Below, in pieces: positions 37,817 through 46,605 of a stretch of 64,000 nt of DNA. Location: contig NZ_NOXW01000021.1 in assembly GCF_002251855.1 (NCBI RefSeq), forward strand, positions 62,001-126,000. The letters are read 5' to 3'. Within the stretch, counting starts at the first letter, position 1, and the number at the start of each line of letters is the position of its first letter. The stretch comes from Rhodoferax sp. TH121. GTDB lineage: Bacteria > Pseudomonadota > Gammaproteobacteria > Burkholderiales > Burkholderiaceae_C. The translations under genes and the position numbers were made by a program. The notes under the pieces were generated by a model. That model was not told where the DNA came from. It worked only from the letters and a program-made list of their open reading frames with translations, and made no database searches.

Positions 37817-38566
37817 TCAGGGCTTGCCGATCGCCTGCAGGGCTGAGCGCAGCGTGTCCCAGCCTGCAAGTGACTCTGGGGTGCGCCCCGCAGCACAGTC
37901 TTCTTCCAGAGCCAAAGCTTGCGCACTCTGTGTTGGGTAGCCCAGCATTCGCAACACCGATTTGGCGTTGTGGGCCAGGTGGCGCAGAGACACGAGGTCA
38001 CGCGTGGCTGCCGCTGTGTCCCCGTTGTGGACATCGTGCGCAAATTGGGCCAGGCAGGTAGCCCGGTACGCCCGGTACAACTCGCCATTGCCCCCGAAAT
38101 ATTCCTCAATGGAGGCCTGCGCATGCGCGCGGGCTGCGTTTGCCGGTAGAGGTTCCGGTGCGGCATTGGCTGGTGGCTTGGGTGCGGCCGGCGCAAGTGC
38201 TTCGTTGATGCAATCCACCAATTGCACGACAGATACTGGCTTGTCCAAGAGGCACCACACTTCCATGTGTACCAATTCCTCGCGCCTGGTGGGAGTCAGC
38301 CCAGCGCTGAGCACCACCACGCGGGCGGGGCCGCGCAAGGCAGGTTGCTCCTTCAGGCGTTGCAGCAAGCCCAACCCGCTTTCACCCGGCATCATGAGGT
38401 CGGTGATGATGACCTGAACGGCACCTTCTTGCAGCACCTGCACCGCAGAGTTAACCCGGTCACAGGCAATCAGCTCCAGCGGCATGTCTTCCAGGGCCAT
38501 GTGCACAAAACGTCGCAAGGCCGGGTCGTCGTCGACCAGCAGAATGCGGGCCGCTGCGGAGGTCAT
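37817..38566 (-). CDS. Response regulator with C-terminal HPt domain
   Basis: The 249-residue protein has an N-terminal receiver (1-125) with acidic D12-D14, phospho-acceptor D56 in IITDLMMPG and K109. A proline/alanine linker (125-148) follows. The C-terminal helical domain contains LRHLAHNAKSVLRMLG with H199, matching the HPt pattern. Such a protein can relay phosphate from a hybrid kinase or from its own receiver partner. It is coupled by a 4-base overlap to the upstream HTH-REC gene (38563-38566). Together these two could form a short phosphorelay to DNA. The cognate kinase is not certain; nearby candidates are at 41347 and in the Aer pathway. Confidence 0.85.
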   Translation of the reverse strand: MTSAAARILLVDDDPALRRFVHMALEDMPLELIACDRVNSAVQVLQEGAVQVIITDLMMPGESGLGLLQRLKEQPALRGPARVVVLSAGLTPTRREELVHMEVWCLLDKPVSVVQLVDCINEALAPAAPKPPANAAPEPLPANAARAHAQASIEEYFGGNGELYRAYRATCLAQFAHDVHNGDTAAATRDLVSLRHLAHNAKSVLRMLGYPTQSAQALALEEDCAAGRTPESLAGWDTLRSALQAIGKP

Positions 38567-39231
38567 GGTGATGGCAGCACCCGCTTGCCCAGGCAGGCGC
38601 CGAGCAGGGCAGGCAGTTCAACTACAAGCTGCGGCTTGTGCACCACTGCAATATCGTGCAAGGCCAAGGCGTAGGGAGCCCGCTGCGAGGCATCCAATGA
38701 GGTCACCACGATGATTTGCATGGCCTGAAACTGGGGCATCGCACGCAGGCGGGTAATCAATGCTGCACCGTCAATGCCGGGCAGCAGGATGTCCACCATC
38801 AGAACGTCGGGTTGGTACTGACCGACCATGGCCAGACCGGCAATGCCATCGCTGGCGGTCAGCAGTTCGACTTCTGGGAACTGTTGACCCATCAGCAGTT
38901 TGATCAGGTTCTGGAAATGGGCCGAATCTTCGATCAACAACACCCTGGGGACGTTGCGCGCGGTTCTTGGGGGCGGGGCGCTTCGGTGGTCCGCAAGGGC
39001 GGCGGCAGGGGACTGTGAGGCTGTGCCTGCCCGTTCGCCCTGGCGCCAGCGTTCTACAGAGGTACGGGAGATGCGCCGGTGTCCGCCCGGTGTCTTCCAT
39101 GCCTCCAGTTCGCCCCGGTCCACCATCAGCTGGACCGAGCGCACCGCCAGCCCCAGCAGGCGTGCAGCCTCCAGCGTGGTGACAGTGGCGTCTGCGGCGA
39201 CCTTCTGAGGCGGATTCTTGTCTGATTGCAT
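38563..39231 (-). CDS. Response regulator with N-terminal excisionase/MerR-type HTH
   Basis: The 222-residue protein has reversed domain order: an N-terminal winged HTH of excisionase/MerR type (about 18-63; TTLEAARLLGLAVRSVQLMV and KTPGGHRRI), then a linker with TASQSPAAA, then a receiver (about 96-215) with D147 in DVLMVDILLPG and the conserved lysine at about 199. Most DNA-binding response regulators have REC first. The promoter region to its right contains palindromic CATTT-(5)-AAATG (39275-39289), a possible autoregulatory site. An in-frame TTG precedes ATG 39231. It is divergent from the REC/HD-GYP/SBP/kinase operon. Confidence 0.85.
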   Translation of the reverse strand: MQSDKNPPQKVAADATVTTLEAARLLGLAVRSVQLMVDRGELEAWKTPGGHRRISRTSVERWRQGERAGTASQSPAAALADHRSAPPPRTARNVPRVLLIEDSAHFQNLIKLLMGQQFPEVELLTASDGIAGLAMVGQYQPDVLMVDILLPGIDGAALITRLRAMPQFQAMQIIVVTSLDASQRAPYALALHDIAVVHKPQLVVELPALLGACLGKRVLPSP

Positions 39232-39351
39232 CAATTAAGTCTATCAAAAACATCAACTTGAAGAAAAATGATTGCATTTGATTGAAATGATAGATATGAT
39301 TCATGCGCTGATGGCAACCAACCGAGGCCGCCCTGCGTGCGGAGATGGCTT
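39232..39351. promoter_or_regulatory. Divergent promoter region with CATTT-(5)-AAATG dyad
   Basis: This 120-bp AT-rich gap lies between the HTH-REC gene and the REC/HD-GYP operon. It contains CATTTGATTGAAATG (39275-39289), TCAAcTTGA (39253-39261) and repeated GAT-rich motifs. It could be the site of the HTH-REC protein. No clear sigma-70 pair was assigned. Confidence 0.4.
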
Positions 39352-39717
39352 ATGAAAAAGATATTGATCGTGGAAGACCACGCAGACATTCGGCGATTGA
39401 TTCGAATGACCTTGGAGTTCGACAATTACGACATTCGTGAGGCCGAGGATGGCGACTCTGCGCTGGCCATGGCCCAAGAATTTGAGCCGGACTTGCTATT
39501 GCTGGATGTGATGATGCCCGGCGGACTCAGTGGCCTGGACGTGTGTTCCATGATCAAGCTCCAATACACCCCCCCCCGGGTGGTCCTGCTGTCAGCCCGC
39601 GGACGCAGTGAAGACTTGGAAGCCGGCATGCAAGCCGGTGCGGATGCCTATCTGGTCAAGCCCTTCAGCCCGCTGGCACTGATAGAAACCATCAATGCGC
39701 AGTGGGAGGCCGCATGA
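39352..39717 (+). CDS. Single-domain response regulator (CheY-like)
   Basis: The 121-residue receiver has E8-D9, D52 in LLLLDVMMPG, S81 and K103 in LVKPFSP, all the features of a phosphorylatable receiver, and no output domain. GGAG at 39341-39344 precedes ATG 39352. Its stop overlaps the start of the HD-GYP gene by four bases, so both should be made together. Its sequence pattern (VMMPG-L-G---VC--IK, YLVKPFSP) is close to the receiver at 58364, suggesting that the two signalling operons share ancestry. Confidence 0.93.
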   Translation: MKKILIVEDHADIRRLIRMTLEFDNYDIREAEDGDSALAMAQEFEPDLLLLDVMMPGGLSGLDVCSMIKLQYTPPRVVLLSARGRSEDLEAGMQAGADAYLVKPFSPLALIETINAQWEAA

Positions 39718-40490
39718 CAACGGAGCAGGCCACGGAGCTGCCGCCGGAGCCTGGCGGGGGTAACAGTTTTTCGCCAGAGGCCTCGATGCAAATGGAGCGC
39801 CTGATCGGGGATTTTGGGCGCATGTACCGCGAGCGCAACGATGCGCTCAATGAGGTGGCCCATGCGCACCATGAAGCGCTTTTCCGTCTGTCTTTGGCAG
39901 CTGACCTGAAAGATGACGACACGGGTGTGCACATCATCCGAATTGGCTTCTTGTCAGAAGCGCTGGCCCTGCTGATCGGGGAGTCCCCCGCCAAAGCCGC
40001 CATGCTGCGCAAAGCGGCGCCCATGCACGACATTGGCAAGATTGGGATTCCGGACCGCGTACTCAAAAAGCCCGGTGCGTTTGACCCCGAAGAGCGTGCC
40101 ATCATGAATGAACACTCCCGCATGGGCGCTGAAATTCTGGGGCGATCGCGTATTCCCTTGTTTCAGTTGGCGGCCGAGCTGGCTTTGTCGCACCATGAGC
40201 GTTGGGATGGCGGCGGCTATCCCTCCCAGCTTGCCGGGCAGGCCATTCCCCTGTCGGGTCGCATAGTGGCAGTGGTGGACTTTTTCGATGCCTTGACCAT
40301 GGACCGCGTGTACCGCCCGGCCATGTCGGTCGAAGTGGCTTTGTCCATGCTGCATGCTCAGCGTGGCAAGGCTTTCGACCCGGAGATTGTGGATACATTC
40401 ATGGCAAACGCCGCAGAACTCAATGCGCTGCGGGAGCGCATCAATGCCAGCCATTTGAGTTATTCGGATTTGGTAAAGGGAGGTTTCTGA
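39714..40490 (+). CDS. HD-GYP domain c-di-GMP phosphodiesterase
   Basis: The 258-residue protein has a short coiled N-terminal region followed by a full HD-GYP domain: H105-D106 in MHDIGKIGIP and HHERWDGGGYP at 160-170. HD-GYP enzymes hydrolyse c-di-GMP to pGpG or GMP. In RpfG-type proteins the receiver is fused to HD-GYP; here the receiver is a separate protein encoded by the gene that overlaps this one by ATGA. The coiled N-terminus resembles the linker of RpfG-type proteins, so the operon looks like a split RpfG. Confidence 0.92.
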   Translation: MTTEQATELPPEPGGGNSFSPEASMQMERLIGDFGRMYRERNDALNEVAHAHHEALFRLSLAADLKDDDTGVHIIRIGFLSEALALLIGESPAKAAMLRKAAPMHDIGKIGIPDRVLKKPGAFDPEERAIMNEHSRMGAEILGRSRIPLFQLAAELALSHHERWDGGGYPSQLAGQAIPLSGRIVAVVDFFDALTMDRVYRPAMSVEVALSMLHAQRGKAFDPEIVDTFMANAAELNALRERINASHLSYSDLVKGGF

Positions 40491-40491
40491 G

Positions 40492-41331
40492 ATGATGAAG
40501 ATATTTGGAAATGCCGCACATGCCACCCACGCAATGCCCAGCAAAGTGCTCGGCTGGGCCTGTGCGCTGTGCATTGGGTGGCTTGTAGCGGGACCTGTCA
40601 CTGCGGCAGGCGTGCTGGAGCGCGTTAAAGCTACGGATACCGTGCGCGTTTGTATTTGGCCGGACTACTTTGGCGTGAGCCACCGCAACCCCAACACCCA
40701 GCAGCTCGAAGGTGTGGACATTGATTTGTCGGCCGAGCTGGGAAAAGACCTCAAGGCTAAGGTGCAGTATGTGGATTCGTCATTCGCCACATTGGTGGAC
40801 GATGTGACGGCGGAGCGCTGCGATGTCGCCATGTTTGCCGTGGGCATGCTGGCCCAGCGCCTGCAGCATCTCAAGTTTTCGCGTCCCTACATGCAGAGTG
40901 ACATTTACGCCATCAGCACCAAGAGCAACCGTACCGTGCGGCAATGGTCGGACATCGACCAGCCCGGCGTGCTGGTGGGCGTGCAAGGTGGCACCTTCAT
41001 GGAGCCGGTGATGAAGGCCAAGCTGACGCAGGCCCAGATGGTGGTCATCAAGCCACCCCAGACCCGCGAACGCGAACTGGAGGCAGGGCGTATCGATGTC
41101 TTCATGACCGATTTTCCCTACAGCCGCCGCTTGCTCAGCAATGCAGACTGGGCCAAGCTGATTGAGCCGCCGATGCCGTTCTCGGTCTTGCCCTACGGCT
41201 ATGCCGTCAAGCCGGGCGATGACGCCTGGCTGGCCGTGGTCGACGGTTTTGTGGCGCGTATTAAAAAAGATGGGCGTCTGCGTGCGGCTGCCACGCGTCA
41301 CGGCCTATTGCCCATTGTGGTGAACGATTGA
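40492..41331 (+). CDS. Periplasmic amino-acid-type substrate-binding protein (SBP_bac_3), orphan
   Basis: The 279-residue exported protein has a signal peptide (VLGWACALCIGWLVAGPVTA, cleavage near residue 38). SBP_bac_3 landmarks are LEGVDIDLSAELGKDL, DVAMFAVGMLAQR and FSRPYMQSDIYAIST. It lies between HD-GYP and histidine-kinase genes, with no permease or ATPase genes around. The stop of the HD-GYP gene is one base away, and a GGAGG is upstream. The likely job is to present a small ligand (amino-acid-like) to the periplasmic domain of the kinase at 41347; this is inference by analogy with TorT/TorS and BctC/BctE. Confidence 0.87.
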   Translation: MMKIFGNAAHATHAMPSKVLGWACALCIGWLVAGPVTAAGVLERVKATDTVRVCIWPDYFGVSHRNPNTQQLEGVDIDLSAELGKDLKAKVQYVDSSFATLVDDVTAERCDVAMFAVGMLAQRLQHLKFSRPYMQSDIYAISTKSNRTVRQWSDIDQPGVLVGVQGGTFMEPVMKAKLTQAQMVVIKPPQTRERELEAGRIDVFMTDFPYSRRLLSNADWAKLIEPPMPFSVLPYGYAVKPGDDAWLAVVDGFVARIKKDGRLRAAATRHGLLPIVVND

Positions 41332-41346
41332 GATGTGACATCCCGC

Positions 41347-43863
41347 ATGCAGCAGCCTGATTTTTCTGCCCACACGCTGCGGCGCTTTGCAGCGCTGGCG
41401 ACGGCATTGGGGCTGGTGCTGTCCTTGGCGGTTGTGGCTGCGGTGGTGTGGTTGGGCTGGTATGAGTACCAGGAGGTGTTGGAGTCCGACCGGGCCCGCA
41501 GCGAGTTGGAAGCGCGCGTGATTGATGACCACGCGACCCGTACTGTGGAGACAGCGTCGCTGGTTCTGGCCTATGTGGGCAGTCAGCTGCATGCAGCGGA
41601 CATGGCACAGGCCCACCGGGCGGACCCGTTGCTGGCACAGGCCTTGGCGGCGCTGCCGTTTGTGCGCAGCCTGCATTTGCTCGATGGCACGGGCCACGTG
41701 CTGGCCAGTACTGCTGCCAGTGATGTGGGCATGGCAGTACCCTTGGAACGCATGGGGCCCACACCTGCGCCGGGGCGGGACGTGCTGGGTGTCTTCCAGC
41801 ACGGCCGGGGGCTCAGCGCCTTGGGTAGTGCAGCCCCATCGGCTGCCACCAACATCGGATTCATTCCGTTCAGTCGGGGGCTGCGCAATGCCGATGGCAA
41901 GCCCCTGCTTCTGGTTGCGCTGATCAATCCTGATTTCTTGTCGAGCTTCCAACTGCTCACCTTGGGCGACCAGCACGGTAGTGTCTACCTTTTGAACTAC
42001 CAGGGGGTGGTATTGGTCAGCAGTGGCCCGCGTGCGGCCAACCCGGGCGCCGTGTTTGCGGACCATCCGGTGTTTCGCAAGTTTTTGCCCTCCCGCGAGC
42101 ATTTCACTTACGAAGGTGATGGCGCTTCGCCCGGTACCCAGGTGGTGTCATTCCGGCTGTCCAAAACCCGGCCTCTGGTGGTCGTTGTGGAGCAGCCTTT
42201 GGCGCTCACGCGTGAGCATTGGCTGACATCCGTGCGTTGGTTCATCACCGCGGCTGTAGTCTGTGTGTTGTTCCTGGTGCTCACGACAGTGGGGATACGC
42301 CGCAGCCTGCGCGCCCGGGAACGGGGACTGGTGGCCCTGGAGAATGCGCGCGCGGAAGTGGTGCGCAAGGAACACGATCTGCATGTGCTGGTGAAGAGCG
42401 TGCAAGAGTTGCTGTTCCGCACCGACCCTGAGGGAGTGTTGACCTATGTGAATGAGCGCTGGATGGCAGTGACGGGCCACAGCGTTGCGCAGGCACAAAA
42501 CCACGCTTTGACGGAGTGGGTCTGTGAGGCCGACCGCGCAGGGGTGGCACAGTTGTTTGCGCTCGACAACACGGCGGCCGTGCGCACGAAAACTGCCAGC
42601 ATGCGTGCCAGCGATGGCAGCCTGCACCGCTTTGATATCGCCGTTGTGCCCCTGTGGGAGGGGGAAGACATCATTGGTTTTGCGGGCAGCGCAGTGGATG
42701 TGACCGAACGCCTGGCTGCCGAGAGTGCCTTGCAGCACCAGCTTGACTTTGTGGCCTTCTTGCTGGAAATCAGCCCCTTGCCAGTGGCCACCTTCGACCG
42801 CTATGGCCGCTATGTGTCGGTCAACCGGGCGTGGGAGGATTTCACCGGCATGCTGCGCAGCCGGGTGATTGGGCAGACGGCCAGTGCGTTCATGGCCGCC
42901 GCCGATGCCGCATTACACGCAGCGAAAGATGCCGAGGTCTGGCGTTCCGGGGGCAGCCTGCGTTACGAGTCTGCACTCCGGCACCGTGATGGCAGCCTGC
43001 GGGAGGTCATCATCACCAAGGTGGTTTTGCCGGGCGATGAGCAACATGCCAACGGCGGCTTGCTCAGCACCCTGATGGATGTGAGTGAATTCCGTGCCGC
43101 CGAGCGTGCCAAGGATGCGGCACGGCATGCTGCCGAAGAATCGTCGCGCACCAAGTCCGATTTCATTGCCAATATCAGCCACGAACTGCGCACACCTTTG
43201 CAATCCATTTTGGGGTTCTCCGAACTCGGCATGATGCGTGGCAAGGATCAGCCCCGGCTGATGGGCATGTTCACCGACATCCACGCTGCCGGTGCCCGCA
43301 TGCTGGCTCTGGTCAACGATTTGCTGGACGTCTCCAAAATCGCTAGCACCTTGGGCGCCGTCAATTTGGAGCGCACGGACATTCGCGGACTGATCGGACC
43401 CGTGTTGCAGGAGCTCACGCCGCAAATCCATGCCAAGAGCCTGGCTGTTGACATGCAACTCGGACCTGTGCCCCTGATTGCCAAGGTGGACCCCGTGCGA
43501 TTTGCCCAGGTAGTGCGCAATGTGCTGGCCAATGCCATCAAGTTTGCGCCAGCGCAGACCGGTATTGCACTCAGCGCCTACCTGACGGGGGAGGACCGCA
43601 TCTGCGTCAGCGTGCGGGACCATGGTGCGGGCATTCCCCCCGCAGAGCTGGACCGCATTTTTGAAGCCTTTGTCCAGTCCAGCCGCACCCAGGATGGCTC
43701 CGGTGGCACCGGCCTGGGCTTGGCGATTTGCAAAACCATCATGGACGCCCACGGCGGCCGTATTACCGCAGAGAACGCGCCGGACGGCGGCGCTGTGTTC
43801 CGCATTTACCTGCCTGCACGCCGCAGCGCCCAGCGCGAGACAGATTTCCATTCGATCTATTGA
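41347..43863 (+). CDS. Membrane PAS-PAS histidine kinase
   Basis: The 838-residue kinase has a first helix at 15-37, a periplasmic region of about 255 residues with a double-Cache-like pattern, a second helix at 297-317, PAS (343-455), PAS (460-585), and HisKA with phospho-acceptor H612 in IANISHELRTPLQS. The HATPase domain has NVLANAIKFAP, RDHGAGIPP and GTGLGLAIC. It has no receiver, so it should signal to separate receivers such as the CheY-like protein at 39352. It is the last gene of the four-gene operon. GTG 41335 is an alternative start, four codons upstream. Confidence 0.93.
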   Translation: MQQPDFSAHTLRRFAALATALGLVLSLAVVAAVVWLGWYEYQEVLESDRARSELEARVIDDHATRTVETASLVLAYVGSQLHAADMAQAHRADPLLAQALAALPFVRSLHLLDGTGHVLASTAASDVGMAVPLERMGPTPAPGRDVLGVFQHGRGLSALGSAAPSAATNIGFIPFSRGLRNADGKPLLLVALINPDFLSSFQLLTLGDQHGSVYLLNYQGVVLVSSGPRAANPGAVFADHPVFRKFLPSREHFTYEGDGASPGTQVVSFRLSKTRPLVVVVEQPLALTREHWLTSVRWFITAAVVCVLFLVLTTVGIRRSLRARERGLVALENARAEVVRKEHDLHVLVKSVQELLFRTDPEGVLTYVNERWMAVTGHSVAQAQNHALTEWVCEADRAGVAQLFALDNTAAVRTKTASMRASDGSLHRFDIAVVPLWEGEDIIGFAGSAVDVTERLAAESALQHQLDFVAFLLEISPLPVATFDRYGRYVSVNRAWEDFTGMLRSRVIGQTASAFMAAADAALHAAKDAEVWRSGGSLRYESALRHRDGSLREVIITKVVLPGDEQHANGGLLSTLMDVSEFRAAERAKDAARHAAEESSRTKSDFIANISHELRTPLQSILGFSELGMMRGKDQPRLMGMFTDIHAAGARMLALVNDLLDVSKIASTLGAVNLERTDIRGLIGPVLQELTPQIHAKSLAVDMQLGPVPLIAKVDPVRFAQVVRNVLANAIKFAPAQTGIALSAYLTGEDRICVSVRDHGAGIPPAELDRIFEAFVQSSRTQDGSGGTGLGLAICKTIMDAHGGRITAENAPDGGAVFRIYLPARRSAQRETDFHSIY

Positions 43864-43891
43864 GCGCGCCCTGTATTCGGGCGTGTGCGCA

Positions 43892-45157
43892 TCAGAAGAG
43901 CTGTCCCGTCAGTGGGTCATTTGCTCCTGAATCGATAGCTGCTTGCGCAGTATTCATATGGCCTGGAGGCCAATTTTGTTTGAAATTGAGGGCCTGGGCG
44001 TCTTCTGCGCTTAGCAAAGTGCCCATGCGCACACCCAGCAGGCGCAGTCGCTTGTGCAGCGGCGCACGCTTGAGGCACAGACCCGCCACCCGCCGTATTT
44101 CTTTGGAATCGGCAATGTGGTGTGCGATGGTGATGTCCCGCGTCACCGCCGTGAAGTCTTCGTACTTGAGTTTGATGCCCACTGTCTTGCCCACATAGCC
44201 CTTGCGCTGCAGGTCGTCGGCCAGCTGTTCGCACAGGCGCGTGAAGATGGCGCCCAGCTCAGCCTTGTCGCGCACGGCGTGCAGGTCGCGCTCGAACGAG
44301 GTTTCGCGGCTGATGCTCACCGGTTCGCTTTCCAGCACGATGGGGCGGTCGTCGCGTCCGCGCGCCGCATCAAACATCCAGGCTCCGGTCCGCTGGCCAA
44401 AAGTGTCCATCAGCCACTGCAGGTCTTTGGCCGCCAGCTGGCCAATCGTCTCAATGCCATGGCCCTTGAGCTTGGCATCCGCTTTCGGGCCGATGCCATT
44501 GATCTTGCGGCAGGCCAGTGGCCAGATCGAGGTCTCCACATCTGACTCATACACGATGGCGATGCCATTGGGCTTGTTGAACTCGCTGGCCATCTTGGCC
44601 AGCAGCTTGTTCGGGGCTACGCCCACCGAGCAGGTCAGGCCCGTGTCGTCAAAAATTGCCTTTTGGATCAAACGCGCGAGCACCCGGCCACCTTCGCGCT
44701 GGCCGCCGGGCACGTCGGTGAAGTCGATGTACACCTCGTCCACGCCCCGGTTCTCCATCAGAGGCGCAATGTCGGTAATGATGGCCTTGAAGCGCTGCGA
44801 ATAATGGCGGTACTGGGCAAAGTCCACCGGCAGCAATATCGCCTGCGGGCACAACTTGGCCGCCTTCATCATGCCCATCGCAGATCCCACACCAAACTGG
44901 CGCGCTGCGTAGGTGGCCGTGGTGATGACACCGCGCCCCGTGTAGTCCTTGAGCAGGGGAAACGCGGTCACTGGAATCTCGTGCAGTGGCAGCTTGGCGT
45001 ACCGCGCGCGCAGCGCATCATCCAGGGCGCGGCGTCCGCCACCAATCACCACCGGCAGCCCCTTGAGCTGCGGGTAGCGCAACAGCTCCACCGACGCGTA
45101 AAAAGCGTCCATGTCCAGGTGGGCGATGCGGCGTATCGCGGGGGGGGCGGCACTCAT
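43892..45157 (-). CDS. dinB: DNA polymerase IV (Y-family)
   Basis: The 421-residue translesion polymerase has the catalytic-site motifs IAHLDMDAFYASVE at the N-terminus and VDEVYIDFTD for the acidic pair, then CSVGVAPNKLLAKMAS and the little-finger domain. The protein makes untemplated or bypass synthesis during DNA damage. ATG 45157 is chosen over TTG 45175. The last 26 residues are atypical: the piece WPPGHMNTAQAAIDSGA is encoded by dispersed repeat copy D (43923-43972). No beta-clamp motif was assigned with confidence, so the repeat may have replaced the normal tail. Convergent with the kinase gene. Confidence 0.94.
   Translation of the reverse strand: MSAAPPAIRRIAHLDMDAFYASVELLRYPQLKGLPVVIGGGRRALDDALRARYAKLPLHEIPVTAFPLLKDYTGRGVITTATYAARQFGVGSAMGMMKAAKLCPQAILLPVDFAQYRHYSQRFKAIITDIAPLMENRGVDEVYIDFTDVPGGQREGGRVLARLIQKAIFDDTGLTCSVGVAPNKLLAKMASEFNKPNGIAIVYESDVETSIWPLACRKINGIGPKADAKLKGHGIETIGQLAAKDLQWLMDTFGQRTGAWMFDAARGRDDRPIVLESEPVSISRETSFERDLHAVRDKAELGAIFTRLCEQLADDLQRKGYVGKTVGIKLKYEDFTAVTRDITIAHHIADSKEIRRVAGLCLKRAPLHKRLRLLGVRMGTLLSAEDAQALNFKQNWPPGHMNTAQAAIDSGANDPLTGQLF
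43923..43972 (-). repeat. Dispersed ~48-bp repeat, copy D (encodes part of DinB C-terminus)
   Basis: On the minus strand: GGCCT, CATATGAATA, GCGCAAGCA, core GCTAT-(7)-GGAGC variant. It is wholly inside dinB and adds about 17 codons near its 3' end. Confidence 0.7.
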
Positions 45158-45225
45158 GAGGCGCAAGGATACCAAGCGCCCGGTGTCACAATGGGGTGGG
45201 CGCTCCCCAATTCCAAGCCCTCCGT

Positions 45226-46587
45226 ATGACGTCGTTGTTACCGTTCCAGCCCCTGTACCTGCCGCCTCGCCGTCAGGTGCTGAAGGCGGCTGTTTCCGTG
45301 TTTGGTGCGGCTTTGCCCTTGGCCAGCACCCATGCCTCGGACCGCTACGCCAAGTACCGGGGCCAGACTGTGGCCTTCAGCATCCCGGACCACCCGCACT
45401 ACGACGCCGCGGTCAAACTGCTGCCTCGGTTTACCGAAGAGACCGGGATCAAGGTGGAGCTGGCGCGTGAACACATCCTGCGCATGAAACACCGGCAGCT
45501 TGCCGAGCTGTCGCTGGCCCGCAGCGGTTTCGATCTGGTGACGTATGTGGCCACCTGGAAGAGCGAGTACGTCAGCAAGCAGCTGATTCGTCCACTGGAC
45601 GCTTTTTTGCAGAATCCGGCGCTGGTGGATCCTGCCTTTGATCTCGCTGACGTGGTGCCCGTGTACCTGCAAAACACCGGTTTGGTGGGCGGGCCGAAAG
45701 GTTATTTGCCGGGGCCTGGCGCACGCCTGTACGGCTTGCCATATGGCGCTGAAACCTCGGTGTTGGCGTATCGGCGTGATGTGTTTGCCAAGCTGGGGCT
45801 GCAGCCGCCCAGCACCTATGCCCAATTGCGCCGCCTCTTGCCAGTGCTGCGCAGCCAATCTGGCATGGCAGCGCTCACCTCGCGCGGACAGATTGGGCAC
45901 AACTGTGTGCACGCCTGGTTACTGCACCTCAGTCCGCTGGGCGGACGGGTGTTTGATGCGCGTTGGGTGCCTACCTTCCACCAGGCACCTGGGGTGCAGG
46001 CCCTTCAGCTGCTCAAAGAGATTGCCGACACCGGCCCTGAAGGCATGGCCAACTTTGACTACAACGAGATGCTGCAGACCTTTCTGGAGGGCCGCAGCGC
46101 CATGTACCTGGACTCCACCGCGGTATTTGGTGCTGTGCGCAGCTCGCCCCAGTCCCGGGTGAACGGTCAGGTGGGTTACGTCTTGCACCCGCGTGGTGTA
46201 CGCCGGGCCTCGCAGACCGGGGGCTTGGGTTTGGCGATTGCCCGTAACTCTGAACGGGCCAACGCAGCGTTTTTGCTGATGCAGTGGCTCACTTCCAAAG
46301 CACAGGACCAAGCGGTTTGCGCCCTGGGGGCAGCGCCCTTGCGCCTGTCCACTCTGCGTGATCCGGCACTGCTTCGCCGCTACCCCGAATTCACTTTGCT
46401 GCGCGAGCAGCTGCGCCATGCCGACCCCGACTGGCGCCCCATCATCAGCGTGTGGGATGAAATCAACACCGGTCCCCTGGGCGCTGCCGTGCACCAGGGC
46501 CTGACCGGTGCCGTGCCGCCCGAGCAGGTGCTGGGCGCCATCTTGGGCCGGGTGACCGATATTTTGATGGCCGGGGGCTACCGCTAA
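45226..46587 (+). CDS. Tat-exported family 1 solute-binding protein (sugar type), orphan
   Basis: The 453-residue protein has a Tat-like signal (RR at 15-16 in PPRRQVLKAAVSVFGAALPLA). The mature part is typical of SBP family 1: KLLPRFTEETGIKVELA, LPYGAETSVLAYRRDVFAKLGL and NYNEMLQTFLEGRSAM-type segments (NFDYNEMLQTFLEG). It would bind a sugar or polyol. No permease or ATPase is adjacent. Neighbours are dinB (divergent) and an FMN oxidase (convergent). Its transporter may be elsewhere, or it may be sensory. It is the fourth binding protein in the window without its own permease. Confidence 0.85.
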   Translation: MTSLLPFQPLYLPPRRQVLKAAVSVFGAALPLASTHASDRYAKYRGQTVAFSIPDHPHYDAAVKLLPRFTEETGIKVELAREHILRMKHRQLAELSLARSGFDLVTYVATWKSEYVSKQLIRPLDAFLQNPALVDPAFDLADVVPVYLQNTGLVGGPKGYLPGPGARLYGLPYGAETSVLAYRRDVFAKLGLQPPSTYAQLRRLLPVLRSQSGMAALTSRGQIGHNCVHAWLLHLSPLGGRVFDARWVPTFHQAPGVQALQLLKEIADTGPEGMANFDYNEMLQTFLEGRSAMYLDSTAVFGAVRSSPQSRVNGQVGYVLHPRGVRRASQTGGLGLAIARNSERANAAFLLMQWLTSKAQDQAVCALGAAPLRLSTLRDPALLRRYPEFTLLREQLRHADPDWRPIISVWDEINTGPLGAAVHQGLTGAVPPEQVLGAILGRVTDILMAGGYR

Positions 46588-46605
46588 GCCACCCCGCCGC
46601 ACCTT

